DNA of 64,000 nt from Actinomycetota bacterium (GCA_009702045.1 WLIV01000013.1:1-64000), one strand, 5' to 3'. Numbered from the stretch's first letter, positions 35,503 to 45,736 are shown. Notes: generated from the letters alone by a model not told the origin. Translations and numbers: made by a program.

Positions 35503-38022
35503 TCACACTCCCGAACTGTGCTGATCGCGCTTCAACGGTTCCGCCCACAGCGTCGCGATCGCTGCCACGACCACCAGCACCGGCCACCCCCATCGCGGGA
35601 ACGGCGCGAACGACAACAGTCGCGCCACCGGGCCGATCTCCACAACACCGATCGTGACCACGACGATGAGGCCGAGCACCCACCACAGGGTGCGGGTGAA
35701 CGGACGACCTGGCTTCCACACCGGCCGCTCGGGCGAGCGCATGCCCAGCAGCAGGAAGATCTGGCTGGCCAGCAACGTGGCGAACGTCAGCGCACGGGCC
35801 TGCTCGACGGGCCAGTCGGCGGCCAGCGCCCACAGGTACTCACCGATCAATGCCGCCGCCAGCACACCACCCACCGCGTAGGGCCGCCACAGTGCTCGCA
35901 TGCGCAGCGCGTCGCGCACCGGGCGCGGTGGGCGACGCATCACGTCGTCGTCGGCCGGGTCGGCCTGGAACACGAGCGACACCACCGGATGCAGCAGCAG
36001 TTCCAGCACCACCAGATGCACGGGCAGCAGCCACAGTGGCTTGCCGAGCAGCGGCATGACGAGCGCGCCGAACAACAGTGGCGGGTGGAACGCAATCAGG
36101 TACGCGAACGCTCGGGTGAGGTTGTCGAAGATGCGTCGCCCGTCGCGTACGGCACCGACGATGGTGGCGAAGTTGTCGTCGACCAGCACCAGCGACGCTG
36201 CCTCGCGGGCCACCGTGGTGCCGCGCTCGCCCATCGCAACACCGATGTCGGCCTCGCGCAGAGCGGGTGCATCGTTGATGCCGTCGCCGGTCATCGCCAC
36301 CACTTCGCCCTGTGCGCGCAGTGCTTCCACCAGCAGGTGCTTCTGCTCGGGCCGTGTGCGGGCGAACACGTTGGCGTGCGCCACGAGATAGGCGAGACGC
36401 TCGGCATCCGCGTGGTCGAGGTCGTCGCCAGTGGCGATCAGGTCGGAGCCATCCGCCTCGTGCGGCAGATCGAGACCCTCGGCAACTGCGTGCGCGGTGG
36501 CCGGATGGTCGCCGGTGACCATGATGACGCGCACACCCGCCGCCCGGCACTCGGCCAACGCCTCGGCGACACCGTCGCGGATGGGGTCGCTGAACGCAAC
36601 CAGGCCCAACAGGCGCAACCCTGTTTCGTCGCCGTCGCGTACACCTGTGGGCGCTGCGATCTCGCGACCGGCCACTGCGATCACGCGCATTCCGTCAGCC
36701 GCGAACTGTTCGTTCCCGTACGTCACTCCGGCGCGCTGCTGCTCGGCACCGGCAACGTGACGCAGTAGTCCTTCGATGGAACCCTTCGACGCGACGTGGT
36801 GCGACCCATCCGCGTCGCGCCAGATGTGGGTGAGGTACTTGTCGGACTGCTCGAAGGGCCAGTCGACGACGAGTGCGCCACCGTGCAACATCGCTGTGTC
36901 CAGCCCGTGCAGTTCGGCGAAGCGCACGATGGCCACGTCGAGCGGGTCGAACGGATTCGGCTCGCAGGCCAACACCGCCGTGGTCAACAGCACCCGTTCG
37001 CCGAGCGTCAGATCGCCCTCGCCGCGATACTCGCGCTCGGACGTCCACAAGCCAGCGACCTCGAGGCGACCATGTGTCAGCGTGCCGGTCTTGTCGGTGC
37101 AGATCACCGTGGTGGAGCCCAACGTCTCCACCGACGGCAGACGGCGAACCAGCGCACGGTGCTGCGCCAGTCGCCATGCACCCATTGCCAGGTACAACGT
37201 GTACACCATCGAGAACTCTTCGGGGATCGCGGCGATGGCCAGGCTGACACCAGCGATCACTGCTGCACCCCAACCGTCACCGTGGAGCAGTTCGGCGCCC
37301 ATCGCCGCGATGCAGAACACCGCCGCCACCACTGCGAGCGAGCGCACCAGCGATGCCAGGCCGCGCTGCAGCGGCGTGGGCGGTTGCTTCACGGACGCCA
37401 CCAGCGCACCGATCTTGCCGTAGCGAGTGGCCGGGCCAATGGTGCTGATCTGCGCTCGCGCCCGACCCGAGAGCACCGTGGTGCCGGCCCACACGTTGCA
37501 GTCGTCGCCCGGGGCGTCGCCGGTGCCCTTGGCAACCGGCAACGACTCACCCGTGAGCGCGGCTTCATCGACCAGCAGTTGCGTCAGTTCGCGCACGACA
37601 CCATCCGCCGGAATGACATCGCCCTCCAACAACCACACCGCATCACCCACCACCAACTCCTCCGTGGGCACCTCCACCTCCACGCCGTCACGCACGACCC
37701 GCGTGGTGGGCGCGGTCATCTTGCGCAACTGCTCCAACGTGCGCTCGGCCCGCGACTCGAGCAGCCAGCCGACACCGGCGATGGGCACCAGCGCAGCGAG
37801 GGCGACGATCGCATCCGTGGTCTCGCCGATGAGGAGGTATGTGGGCGCGGCAATCAGCAAGAGCGCAACCATCGGGTCGGCGAGCGGTCCGAGCAATCGC
37901 TTCAGGCGCCGACCCTTGGCTTCGGGGATGACACGGTTCGGACCATCGGCCAACAGCCGCGCGCGTGCCTCGGCCGTCGTCAGCCCAGTGGTGGGCGAGC
38001 TGAGGTCGACTGGTAGCGACAT
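35503..38022 (-). CDS. P-type cation ATPase (P2-like, PEEF type)
   Basis: This 839-residue P-type ATPase has the actuator motif TGES at 157-160, the phosphorylated aspartate D310 (ICTDKTGTLT), nucleotide-domain SKG, and the hinge MTGDGINDAPALREADIGVAM. The M4 motif is IPEEFSM instead of the PEGLP of SERCA-type pumps, and M6 reads HPVVSLVFQADP. It lacks N-terminal heavy-metal domains. It probably moves Ca, Mg or another hard cation, but the ion cannot be fixed. I chose the ATG at 38022, which gives a normal N-terminus before the cation-ATPase N domain. Confidence 0.88.
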   Translation of the reverse strand: MSLPVDLSSPTTGLTTAEARARLLADGPNRVIPEAKGRRLKRLLGPLADPMVALLLIAAPTYLLIGETTDAIVALAALVPIAGVGWLLESRAERTLEQLRKMTAPTTRVVRDGVEVEVPTEELVVGDAVWLLEGDVIPADGVVRELTQLLVDEAALTGESLPVAKGTGDAPGDDCNVWAGTTVLSGRARAQISTIGPATRYGKIGALVASVKQPPTPLQRGLASLVRSLAVVAAVFCIAAMGAELLHGDGWGAAVIAGVSLAIAAIPEEFSMVYTLYLAMGAWRLAQHRALVRRLPSVETLGSTTVICTDKTGTLTHGRLEVAGLWTSEREYRGEGDLTLGERVLLTTAVLACEPNPFDPLDVAIVRFAELHGLDTAMLHGGALVVDWPFEQSDKYLTHIWRDADGSHHVASKGSIEGLLRHVAGAEQQRAGVTYGNEQFAADGMRVIAVAGREIAAPTGVRDGDETGLRLLGLVAFSDPIRDGVAEALAECRAAGVRVIMVTGDHPATAHAVAEGLDLPHEADGSDLIATGDDLDHADAERLAYLVAHANVFARTRPEQKHLLVEALRAQGEVVAMTGDGINDAPALREADIGVAMGERGTTVAREAASLVLVDDNFATIVGAVRDGRRIFDNLTRAFAYLIAFHPPLLFGALVMPLLGKPLWLLPVHLVVLELLLHPVVSLVFQADPADDDVMRRPPRPVRDALRMRALWRPYAVGGVLAAALIGEYLWALAADWPVEQARALTFATLLASQIFLLLGMRSPERPVWKPGRPFTRTLWWVLGLIVVVTIGVVEIGPVARLLSFAPFPRWGWPVLVVVAAIATLWAEPLKRDQHSSGV

Positions 38023-38135
38023 GTGTGCGGGGGCCTCCACGATGAACGTGTGCCCACAGCGTCGCCTGCGGAGGCCTGCACGACTACGGACATAGGTCCC
38101 GAATCGCCGCCCGCCTCGCCCTGCCTCCCTCCAAT

Positions 38136-38255
38136 GGGCGCGCTTCATACCGCCGGGCGCTGCGAAGCGCGCCCGTGTGGGCTGGTGCGGTCAGCACCGA
38201 CACAAAGCGCGCCCAACCTGGGCTTCGGCGGTCAGGACCGGCACGAATCGCGCCC
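38136..38255. repeat. Dispersed inverted-repeat element, copy D
   Basis: The left arm is diverged (GGGCGCGCTTCATAC, 38136-38150). An internal GCGAAGCGCGCCC lies at 38162-38174, and two right arms lie at 38200-38214 and 38241-38255. It sits between the divergent ATPase and deazaflavin reductase genes. Confidence 0.72.
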
Positions 38256-38297
38256 AACGTGGGGAATGCGGGGGCGGGGGCGGGGGTTGGCGCACAT

Positions 38298-38726
38298 ATG
38301 CCCAGTGACTTCGCCCTCAAGACCATGAACCGCGTCCACCGGGCGATGCTCGCCGTCAGCGGTGGCCGCATGGGCTGGTCGGCCAGCAACATGCAGGTGC
38401 TGGAACTGCACACGGTCGGTCGCAAGAGTGGTCAGCCGCGTGCGTCGATGTTGACCGCACCGGTGCAGGACGGCGACACGTTCGTGATCGTGGCCTCACG
38501 CGGTGGCGACGACCACCACCCGGCCTGGTTCTTGAACCTGCAGGCCGACCCGCATGTGAAGGTGACGATTCGTGCCACCACCCGCCCGTACACCGCGCGC
38601 ATCGCCACGGCCGAGGAGCGCCCTGCCCTGTGGCAGCGAGTGGTCAGCGACAACAAGCGATACGCCGACTACCAGAGCAAGACGCAGCGCGAGATCCCCT
38701 TAGTGATCCTCACACCCGACGCCTGA
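38298..38726 (+). CDS. Deazaflavin (F420)-dependent nitroreductase-family protein
   Basis: This 142-residue protein is of the Ddn/F420-dependent reductase split-barrel family: VLELHTVGRKSGQPRASMLTAP, then DTFVIVASRGGDDHHPAWFLNLQADPHVKV, the classic cofactor-site block. Members reduce quinones or other substrates with F420H2. Its presence indicates the host makes F420, usual in actinobacteria. The ATG at 38298 directly follows the copy D repeat. Confidence 0.88.
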   Translation: MPSDFALKTMNRVHRAMLAVSGGRMGWSASNMQVLELHTVGRKSGQPRASMLTAPVQDGDTFVIVASRGGDDHHPAWFLNLQADPHVKVTIRATTRPYTARIATAEERPALWQRVVSDNKRYADYQSKTQREIPLVILTPDA

Positions 38727-38763
38727 ACGGCACCGGACGGAGGCGCTCGCCTACGATCGGCGC

Positions 38764-40068
38764 GTGACACGGTGGCGCAGTGCGATCTCGATGCTGATCG
38801 CACTCGCACTCGGTGCGGCGAGCGCCTGGTTCATCGGCCGCACTGCCGGCCCCGGTGGCGTGTTCACCACTGCGCTGGGATCAGCCGCCCTCACTTGGGC
38901 GATCACTCGCCACCGCGCTCCCGGGCCGCGACGAATGATGTGGACGGCGGTGTATTCGATCCTCGCGCTGACGTTGCTGTGGACCACCATCTCCATCGTC
39001 AGCTATGCCCGCGACTCGGACGGCGAGCCGGTGTCGCAAGTGATCGGCGAATGGGGCCGCAATCATCGCCTCGGCACGGTCGTCGACCAGATGGAAGCGA
39101 TCGCCTACAGCAATTCACCGGCCAAGAGTCCGGCCAAGCAACTCACGCTCGACCCCACGCTGACCAGCGCCACTGGCGACACCGCTGCGCCAACCACCAC
39201 CAACGCTGCCATCCCCGCACCTGCGCCGATCGTACCGGTGCTGTCGCCTGCGTTGCCGGGTGAAGGACAGTGGGCACCCATCGCCAAGGCCGGTGGGTAC
39301 GACGCGGTGTGGGCCACGAGCATGCGCCCGCTCGCTGAGTTCGGCGGGGTCGTGGCCTCAATGGCCGTCATCGACCAGACCTACCTGCGCGTCGGTCTGT
39401 TCAACGGCAGCGAGGTGCCCGGCGGTTCGTGGACCCGCGGCAAGCGGATCCCCACCGAGTTGTACCCGGCACTCGTCGCCGCGTTCAACGGCGGGTTCCG
39501 CTTCGACCACATCAAGGGTGGTTACGTCACCGAAGGCCGCACCGTGCGCGCGTTGCGCAGCGCTGACGCGACGATCGCCATCGGCAAGGACGGCAAGGTG
39601 GTGTTCGGCGCGCTCGGCCGCGACATCGCCAAGGACGGGCCGTGGGTGAGCCTGCGACAGAACCTGATCCTCATCGTCGACAACAGCGAGTCGCAGGTAC
39701 GCGCCGGTGTCACGCTCGGCGTCTGGTGGGGTGCCGATTACGGCCGGCAGGTGTACGTGCCCCGCTCGGCACTGTGCCAGCTGGCCGATGGCCGCCTGGC
39801 GTACGCCTACGTCAGCGAAGTGGACGCCGAGCAGTTGGCGCAGTCGCTGATCCACATGGGCTGCACGAAGGCGATGCAACTCGACATCAACGGCGACTGG
39901 CCGGCGCTGTTCACCTTCGACCACCCGCTCGACGGCAGCGTGCTGCCGCATCTGCTCGACGACCGCATGCACACACCGCTGCACCGTTACCTGAACGGCT
40001 CGAAGAAGGAGTTCTTCGCCTTGTTCGACAGCACCCTGGTACCAAACCCCAGCGTCCTGGACGCCTGA
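38764..40068 (+). CDS. Phosphodiester glycosidase-like membrane protein
   Basis: This 434-residue protein has two N-terminal membrane helices, a Thr/Pro-rich linker (about 135-165) and an extracellular domain of the NAGPA/phosphodiester glycosidase (DUF2233) type: ALVAAFNGGFRFDHIKGGYVTEGRTV, then CTKAMQLDINGDWPALF near the C-terminus. Such domains cleave phosphodiester-linked sugars in cell-wall polymers. TACGAT lies six bases before the GTG at 38764, so the start is probably leaderless. The coiled-coil gene follows on the same strand. Confidence 0.8.
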   Translation: MTRWRSAISMLIALALGAASAWFIGRTAGPGGVFTTALGSAALTWAITRHRAPGPRRMMWTAVYSILALTLLWTTISIVSYARDSDGEPVSQVIGEWGRNHRLGTVVDQMEAIAYSNSPAKSPAKQLTLDPTLTSATGDTAAPTTTNAAIPAPAPIVPVLSPALPGEGQWAPIAKAGGYDAVWATSMRPLAEFGGVVASMAVIDQTYLRVGLFNGSEVPGGSWTRGKRIPTELYPALVAAFNGGFRFDHIKGGYVTEGRTVRALRSADATIAIGKDGKVVFGALGRDIAKDGPWVSLRQNLILIVDNSESQVRAGVTLGVWWGADYGRQVYVPRSALCQLADGRLAYAYVSEVDAEQLAQSLIHMGCTKAMQLDINGDWPALFTFDHPLDGSVLPHLLDDRMHTPLHRYLNGSKKEFFALFDSTLVPNPSVLDA

Positions 40069-40137
40069 CGCACCCTGTTCCGGTACCCTCGCGGTGGACC
40101 TCGGCGTTCGTCGTGCCCCTCGTGTGTGGAGAGTTTC

Positions 40138-40866
40138 ATGGGACTGTTCAGCAAGAAATCCAAGCCGGCCCGCAAGGTCAACCCGGCCGACTTCCTCGCC
40201 CTGCGTGACGAACTCCTCGAAGTGCGTACCCGCCTAGAGACGAGCGAGCAGACCAAGGCCATCGTCGAAGCCCGGCTCGCCGCGCTCGATGCCACCACCA
40301 CTGCCATCGCCACCGGTCGCCTCGGCGGCGAGGACCTGCGTGTGCGGATGGACGAAGTCGAAGGTCAACTGCTGGCCGTCTCTGCCGCCAGTTCCGTCGC
40401 GCTCACCACCGCCGAAAGCGCAGCAAAGACGGCCAGCGCTGCCAGCGAACTCGCGGCCACCAGCAACCAGGCCCCCGCGGAAACTGCCCCGCTCGACCCG
40501 TCCGTCCTGGATAGCATCGGGGCCCTCACCACACAGGTGGCGCAACTGGCCGAGCGCACCGCCACCACGGACACCAGTACCCGCCAAGCGGTCGACCTGG
40601 TGAACACGCTGCAGCAGCGGCTCACCTCGATCAGCACCGAACTGGCCAACCAGGTGCTCGAACTCAGCACCGACATCGACGGTCTGGGAGCACGTCAGCA
40701 CGACGTCGCCAACAGCACGGGAAGCGGCACGGTGAGCGACACCGTGATCGAGTCGCTGAAGACCGCGCAGGTGCGCCTGGCTGCCGAGCAGGCGCGCTAC
40801 GAGATTGCCTTCCGCCAGGATCTGGCCAACTTGGCCGAACACGTGCGCCGCAGCCCGAAGGGCTGA
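40138..40866 (+). CDS. Coiled-coil protein of unknown function
   Basis: This 242-residue protein begins with a short basic stretch (MGLFSKKSKPARK) and continues as long helical, Ala/Thr/Glu-rich segments (LALRDELLEVRTRLETSEQTKAIVEARLAAL and VDLVNTLQQRLTSISTELANQVLELSTDI). It has no membrane segment. It looks like a structural or scaffold protein and is conserved only in outline as far as I can tell. It is convergent with the UPF0182 gene, one base apart. Confidence 0.65.
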   Translation: MGLFSKKSKPARKVNPADFLALRDELLEVRTRLETSEQTKAIVEARLAALDATTTAIATGRLGGEDLRVRMDEVEGQLLAVSAASSVALTTAESAAKTASAASELAATSNQAPAETAPLDPSVLDSIGALTTQVAQLAERTATTDTSTRQAVDLVNTLQQRLTSISTELANQVLELSTDIDGLGARQHDVANSTGSGTVSDTVIESLKTAQVRLAAEQARYEIAFRQDLANLAEHVRRSPKG

Positions 40867-40867
40867 A

Positions 40868-43750
40868 TCAGGCCTTCTGTAGGAGGTCGATCGCCTGCTG
40901 CACCAGTGCACGAGCCTGGCGCACCTTGGTCTGGTAGGCACCCAGATCGCCGGTGGACTTCAACGTCGTCTCTGCTTCGGCGAACAGCTTGTCGGCCTGT
41001 GCCAGCAGTTCCGCGGCCGTCGTGCCGGTGACCGGCGGTGTGCTCGGGTCGGTGCTCGGGTCGGTGGTGGGTGTGCCACTGCCGACGTCGCCGATCTGGC
41101 CCTTGAAGCCGGGGAACAACTGCACCAGCGCACTGGCGAAGCTGTCGCCCATGGCCACCTTGCCGTTGTAGTTGACCACCATCTTGTTGACCAGTGGCTG
41201 ACCCGACGACTTCGACTCGACGTACAGCGGCCGGAACCACAGTGCTCCACTGCCGACACGCAACATCTGCAGATCGCCCCACTCGACCGTGGAACCCTGC
41301 TGGTTGTTGGCCGTGATGTACGCCGACACCTCGGGATAGGACACCATCGCCGACCCGATGATGTACGGACCATCATCGGTGGCACCATCTGGCAACACGT
41401 GGGCCACGAGTTGGCCGTAGCTGGCGGGATCGCTGCTCGCCGTCATGTATGCGACCAGGTTCTTGTATTGGTCGCTGGTGCTGAACGGCTGGAACGGCCG
41501 GAACAGTTGGAACGTGGCCTTCGCGTCACCCGCCGAATGGAACATCGTGTAGTACGGCTCGAAGCGCCTGACGCTGCTGTCCGAGGCGAACTGCGTACTG
41601 CCCGCATCCACCGGTGTCGTGTCGGTGGTGACCTGACCGGTGACGTCGACGCCGCTGCTGTTCTGCTCAGGTGCCGCCAGGGCAACCGACCAGGCACCCT
41701 TGCGGTCGAAGAAGTCGGCCGAATCGAGGCGGTACTTGGAGTACGCCGCAGTCTGGATGCGGAACAACTCCTCGGGGTAGCGCAAGTGCGCCTTCAACTC
41801 GGACGGCATCTTGTCGAACGACGTGAACAGGTCGGGGAAGGCCGACTGCCACACCTGCAGGATCGGGTCGGTGGGGTCGATCGCGTAGAGCGTGACCGAG
41901 CCGTCGTAGGCATCAACCACGGCCTTCACGCTGTTGCGCACGTAGTTCAACGCGTGGTCGAGGCCGCTGTTGGCACCCAACTGGCCGAGGTCGGCGTTCT
42001 CGCCGTACGGGTAGCGGTTGCTCGTCGTGTAGCCATCAATGACCCACAACACCCGCCCGCCGACGGCCACCGGGTACGGGTCGCCGTCGAGCGAGAGGAA
42101 CGGGGCGATCTTGGCGACGCGCTCGCTGACGTTGCGCACCGCGACGAACCGCGACTGATCGGTGATCGCGCTACTGCCGACGAGGTTGTAGTCGAACTCG
42201 TTCAGCGCGAAGACAAGGCGACGGAACGTGCTGTTCATCGGCACGCCACCGGAACCCGAATAGGCGGCGACCTTCTGACCCTCACACGCGGTCTCACTGA
42301 CGGACGAGTTCAGAATCGCGTAACCGGTCATTGACGTGCCGTAGTACAGCTCCGGGCGATCAACCTTGGCGATGGAGTCGTCGTACGCAGGCTTGCGACC
42401 GCTGTCGATCTGTCCAGCGGGTGACACCACCAGGCCGCAGCCGTGCGTGTTGATCAGGTGCGTACCCTGCCACGACTTGTTGCCGACCTGACTGAGATCT
42501 AGTTCGCGCGCTCCGACGATGACCTGGCGCTCCTCGCCGTTGATGGTGTAGCGATCGGGGTCGACGTCGGTGACCTTCGTGCCAGGCCGAGGTTCGTCGG
42601 TCTGGAAGCGGGTGCGCATCTGCTCGGTGGGCTTGATCAGCCGAATGTCCTGCAACGCCGGCACGTTCGAGTCGAGGGTGCTTCGCGTCAAGTCGGTGAA
42701 CGAGACATCCTGTTTCTCCACGTTGTCGATACCCAGCGCGTGGCGCGTGGCGTCGATGTTGTACGCGATGTACTTGGCTTCCTTGTCCTTCTGGTTCGGG
42801 TTCACGACCAGTGACTGGATGGCGCTGGGGTAGATCACACCGCCGACGAGGGCGACCACGGCCCACAGACCCGAGGCCACCACCGCCGGCCGCCAACGGT
42901 CGGTCTTCAGCGTGCTGAGGAACAACGCTGCAGTGAGAAAAGCGATGAGCGTGAGCAACAAGATCGCAGGAAGCTGCGCGTTGTCGATCGCGTAGGTGAT
43001 GCCACGCACCGCGCCACGGCTGGCGGTGGTCTGCTCGTAGCGCGTGACCCAGTAGTCGCCGGCCTTGAGGATCGCCAGCAGTGCGAGCAACACCGCCACA
43101 TGGGCCTTCGTGGCGCGGCGCACCTTCGGGCGGTTGGCGGCGAACACGATGCCGCCCGACAGCACATGGGTGAAGATGACCAGCACGGTGAGCAGCGCTG
43201 TGGCGATGAACAGCCAGTCGAGCACGAACGTCACGAACGGCAGCTTGAACATGTAGAAGCCGACGTCGTTGCCGAAGTGCGGGTCGTTGATGCCGAACGA
43301 CTTGCTGTTACGGAACATCAGCCAGTCCTGCCACCGGTCGGTGGTGGGCAGTGCAACGAGCAGCCCCAGCACGACGGCGACGGCGAAGCGGAACAGACGC
43401 AACCGGTGACCGAAGAATTCGTGGAAGCGCTCGACCACGGGGTGCACGTTGGCCGAGAACGTGGCGGGAGCGAGACGGTCGGCGATGATCAGGTTGAGCA
43501 CACCGAGCACGATGAACACGCCGGCGAAGATGCCGAAGAGCGTGGCCTTCGCGCCGAGGACCCCCCAGAACACATCAGTGCGGCCGACCGACTGGTGCCA
43601 CAGGTAATCGACGTAGAAACCGGCAAGGGACCGCAACGAGAACAAGCCGACGATGATCACCGCCGCGGCAATGATCAGCATGATCCGTCCACGGTCGCCG
43701 ATACGGCGACGGGGAGATGGCTGGCGGGGGAGGTCTGCAGGATTCCGCAC
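40868..43750 (-). CDS. UPF0182 family membrane protein
   Basis: This 960-residue protein is of the UPF0182 family, widespread in actinobacteria (for example Rv3193c). Seven or so N-terminal helices (from IMLIIAAAVIIVGLFSL) are followed by a large extracytoplasmic domain, with the conserved YNIDATRHAL block and GGRVLWVIDGYTTSNRYPYGE. Its function is unknown. The GTG at 43750 has TAACCT seven bases upstream; the extra N-terminal codons before it lack family similarity. The C-terminus ends in a short helical segment common in the family. Confidence 0.9.
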   Translation of the reverse strand: MRNPADLPRQPSPRRRIGDRGRIMLIIAAAVIIVGLFSLRSLAGFYVDYLWHQSVGRTDVFWGVLGAKATLFGIFAGVFIVLGVLNLIIADRLAPATFSANVHPVVERFHEFFGHRLRLFRFAVAVVLGLLVALPTTDRWQDWLMFRNSKSFGINDPHFGNDVGFYMFKLPFVTFVLDWLFIATALLTVLVIFTHVLSGGIVFAANRPKVRRATKAHVAVLLALLAILKAGDYWVTRYEQTTASRGAVRGITYAIDNAQLPAILLLTLIAFLTAALFLSTLKTDRWRPAVVASGLWAVVALVGGVIYPSAIQSLVVNPNQKDKEAKYIAYNIDATRHALGIDNVEKQDVSFTDLTRSTLDSNVPALQDIRLIKPTEQMRTRFQTDEPRPGTKVTDVDPDRYTINGEERQVIVGARELDLSQVGNKSWQGTHLINTHGCGLVVSPAGQIDSGRKPAYDDSIAKVDRPELYYGTSMTGYAILNSSVSETACEGQKVAAYSGSGGVPMNSTFRRLVFALNEFDYNLVGSSAITDQSRFVAVRNVSERVAKIAPFLSLDGDPYPVAVGGRVLWVIDGYTTSNRYPYGENADLGQLGANSGLDHALNYVRNSVKAVVDAYDGSVTLYAIDPTDPILQVWQSAFPDLFTSFDKMPSELKAHLRYPEELFRIQTAAYSKYRLDSADFFDRKGAWSVALAAPEQNSSGVDVTGQVTTDTTPVDAGSTQFASDSSVRRFEPYYTMFHSAGDAKATFQLFRPFQPFSTSDQYKNLVAYMTASSDPASYGQLVAHVLPDGATDDGPYIIGSAMVSYPEVSAYITANNQQGSTVEWGDLQMLRVGSGALWFRPLYVESKSSGQPLVNKMVVNYNGKVAMGDSFASALVQLFPGFKGQIGDVGSGTPTTDPSTDPSTPPVTGTTAAELLAQADKLFAEAETTLKSTGDLGAYQTKVRQARALVQQAIDLLQKA

Positions 43751-43760
43751 GCGGCGAAGG

Positions 43761-45668
43761 TTACAGCGGCGCTCGCTGCAGCATGCAGCGGCAGCCCTCG
43801 TGTGCGGGAGCGCACAGGTGGTCTGTGGGGAACGGGTCGCCCGCACCGACGACTCCACCGAGGGTGTTGTCCTCCGCATCTGGGCATGCCGGACCCTTGG
43901 GATCGATTGTCCAGCAGACCGGTGTTCCAGGTGTCAGCGCCGCGAGTGCACCGCGGCCGAACGCCATCCGCACCACATCATCGAGGTGCTCGTCGATGCG
44001 CTGGGTCTTCCACTCGCGATAGATGGCCCGCACCGACTCGGCCAGCACTGCGTTCTCGCCGCTGGCCGCATTCACGGCCCGTTCCAGCCGCTCGCGCAGC
44101 GGAACGATGATCGAGGAGCCAAGTGAGTCGACTGCTGGGGCGAGCGCATGGCGACGGTCGATATCGCGCTGGTGCTTGACCAGCGAGCCCTCATCGACGC
44201 TGGCTGCGCCGGCGAGTGCCGCATGGTGGAGTTCGTCATCGATTGCCGCCGCGTAGCGCACGATGTGCTCGGCAACGACCGGTATCAGCGCGTCGATCGA
44301 CACGACGGCGTCCTTGCGGCGCAGCACGTGCAGCAGATCGTTCTGCTCATCGGCCAGCACTCGCTTGAGCTTGCGGGCACTCAGCACGATGAGCGGTGTG
44401 AGCTCGGTGTCGCGGCGAGCGAACGGCGTGTCGTCGAGCGCGAGGTCGTCGTCGGGTGCCGTGGGCGACGGCTGGAACACCGACGGGCGTTCGAGCAGCG
44501 CCGTGGGAGCCTCGGCCTCGGGCGCCTCGGGCACCAGGGTGAGCACCGGAGCGGTGTCGTGCGACGGGTGGTCGGACATTGCTCGCTCCGCGACCGCGTC
44601 GGTTCGCGACGCACGCAGGCGGGCGAACAGGTCGTCGACGGTCGAGCGCGGCGCCTCGGCCACGGGCTCGGGCTCGGGCTCGGGGGCCAGCACCGACTCG
44701 TCGGCGGGGGGTGCCGACGGCGGTGCAGGTAAGTGGACCTCGCCGGCGAACAGCGACACGACGGGAGCAAGACGCCCGGTGCCACGATCGTCGGCGGAGT
44801 GGTCATCTTCGTTGATCTCGGTCTCGCGCAGTTGCACGACCGTGCGCTCAGGCTCGGCCTCCTCGACGATCTCCTCGACGATCTCCTCGACGGGGATCTC
44901 TTCGATCTTGACGACGACCTCTTCGACGATCGGCTCCGGCTCAACGACCGGCGCTGGGGGGCGACGCTCGGCGGGAATCATCAGCGGCACCGGCCCAGTG
45001 GTGGGCGCCAAGTTGACGAACTCGCTGGGCTCGTTGAGCGGGGCGAGCTCTGCCATCACGTCGACCGCGGCGACGCGCGCCCGTTCGAACGCGTTCAACA
45101 AGCGGTCGCGACCGTGAACCAGTTGTTCGATCTGCTGGCGGGCCAGTTCCCGGCGGCGGGCAAGCTCGCCCAAGACACGCTCTCGATAGGCGCGCGCCTC
45201 GTTGACCATCTCGCGGCCCTGCTGCTTGGCCATCTGCAGCTCGGACTCGGCATCGGAAGCAGCATCCTGGCGACGACGCGCGGCCTCGATCTCGGCCTCC
45301 TCGCGCAATCGCTGGGCCTCATCGGTGGCTTCGCGCAACAGGCGCGCGGCACCCTCTTCGGCGCGGCCCTTGATCTGCGCTGCGGCTTCGCGCGACGTAG
45401 TGAGAATGCGGGCAGCTTCCTCGCCGAGCATGCGGGTGACGACTTCTTCGTCGAGTGCGATGTTCGGGTTCGGCGTCTGGCGTTGGGCGACACGCAGCTC
45501 GCGGTCGAGAAACTTCTCGCGCTCCTGCAAGCGGGCCAGCTCAGCAGCCACCATGCGGAGGAACTCGCGAACCTCCTCCGGTTCGAAGCCGCGGCGAGCC
45601 ATCGTGAAGTTCGCCGTCGACACCGCCATAGGCGATGAAGGGTCGGGACGTGAGAACGAAATGGCCAT
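43761..45668 (-). CDS. DivIVA-domain protein with MuF-like C-terminal Cys/His motif
   Basis: This 635-residue protein has three parts. The N-terminus (about 15-200) is a DivIVA/Wag31 domain (MAVSTANFTMARRGFEPEEVREFLRMVA) with long coiled coils. The middle (about 225-400) is a Pro/Glu-rich linker with EEIVEEIVEEA repeats. The C-terminal 220 residues are helical and end in CWTIDPKGPACPDAEDN...FPTDHLCAPAHEGCRCML. That ending resembles the tail of phage MuF/SPP1 gp7 head proteins. DivIVA proteins mark curved membrane and guide polar growth. TACGAT lies eight bases before the ATG. The tail similarity is pattern-level inference. Confidence 0.8.
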   Translation of the reverse strand: MAISFSRPDPSSPMAVSTANFTMARRGFEPEEVREFLRMVAAELARLQEREKFLDRELRVAQRQTPNPNIALDEEVVTRMLGEEAARILTTSREAAAQIKGRAEEGAARLLREATDEAQRLREEAEIEAARRRQDAASDAESELQMAKQQGREMVNEARAYRERVLGELARRRELARQQIEQLVHGRDRLLNAFERARVAAVDVMAELAPLNEPSEFVNLAPTTGPVPLMIPAERRPPAPVVEPEPIVEEVVVKIEEIPVEEIVEEIVEEAEPERTVVQLRETEINEDDHSADDRGTGRLAPVVSLFAGEVHLPAPPSAPPADESVLAPEPEPEPVAEAPRSTVDDLFARLRASRTDAVAERAMSDHPSHDTAPVLTLVPEAPEAEAPTALLERPSVFQPSPTAPDDDLALDDTPFARRDTELTPLIVLSARKLKRVLADEQNDLLHVLRRKDAVVSIDALIPVVAEHIVRYAAAIDDELHHAALAGAASVDEGSLVKHQRDIDRRHALAPAVDSLGSSIIVPLRERLERAVNAASGENAVLAESVRAIYREWKTQRIDEHLDDVVRMAFGRGALAALTPGTPVCWTIDPKGPACPDAEDNTLGGVVGAGDPFPTDHLCAPAHEGCRCMLQRAPL

Positions 45669-45736
45669 CGGCGTAAATCGTAGGTCTCACACGCTCCCAA
45701 AGGGTGGCAATGGCACTTCTGCCACCTGCACCGAGA

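Noticed and set aside
35503-38022. Possible heavy-metal (Cu/Zn/Cd) P1-type ATPase
   Set aside because: There is no CPC/CPx motif in M4 and no N-terminal metal domain. The IPEEF motif points to a P2-like pump.
44840-44900. Short direct repeats (gacgatctcctc) resembling a CRISPR-like array
   Set aside because: These encode the Glu-rich EEIVEEIVEEA segment of the DivIVA protein. There are no spacers and no cas genes.
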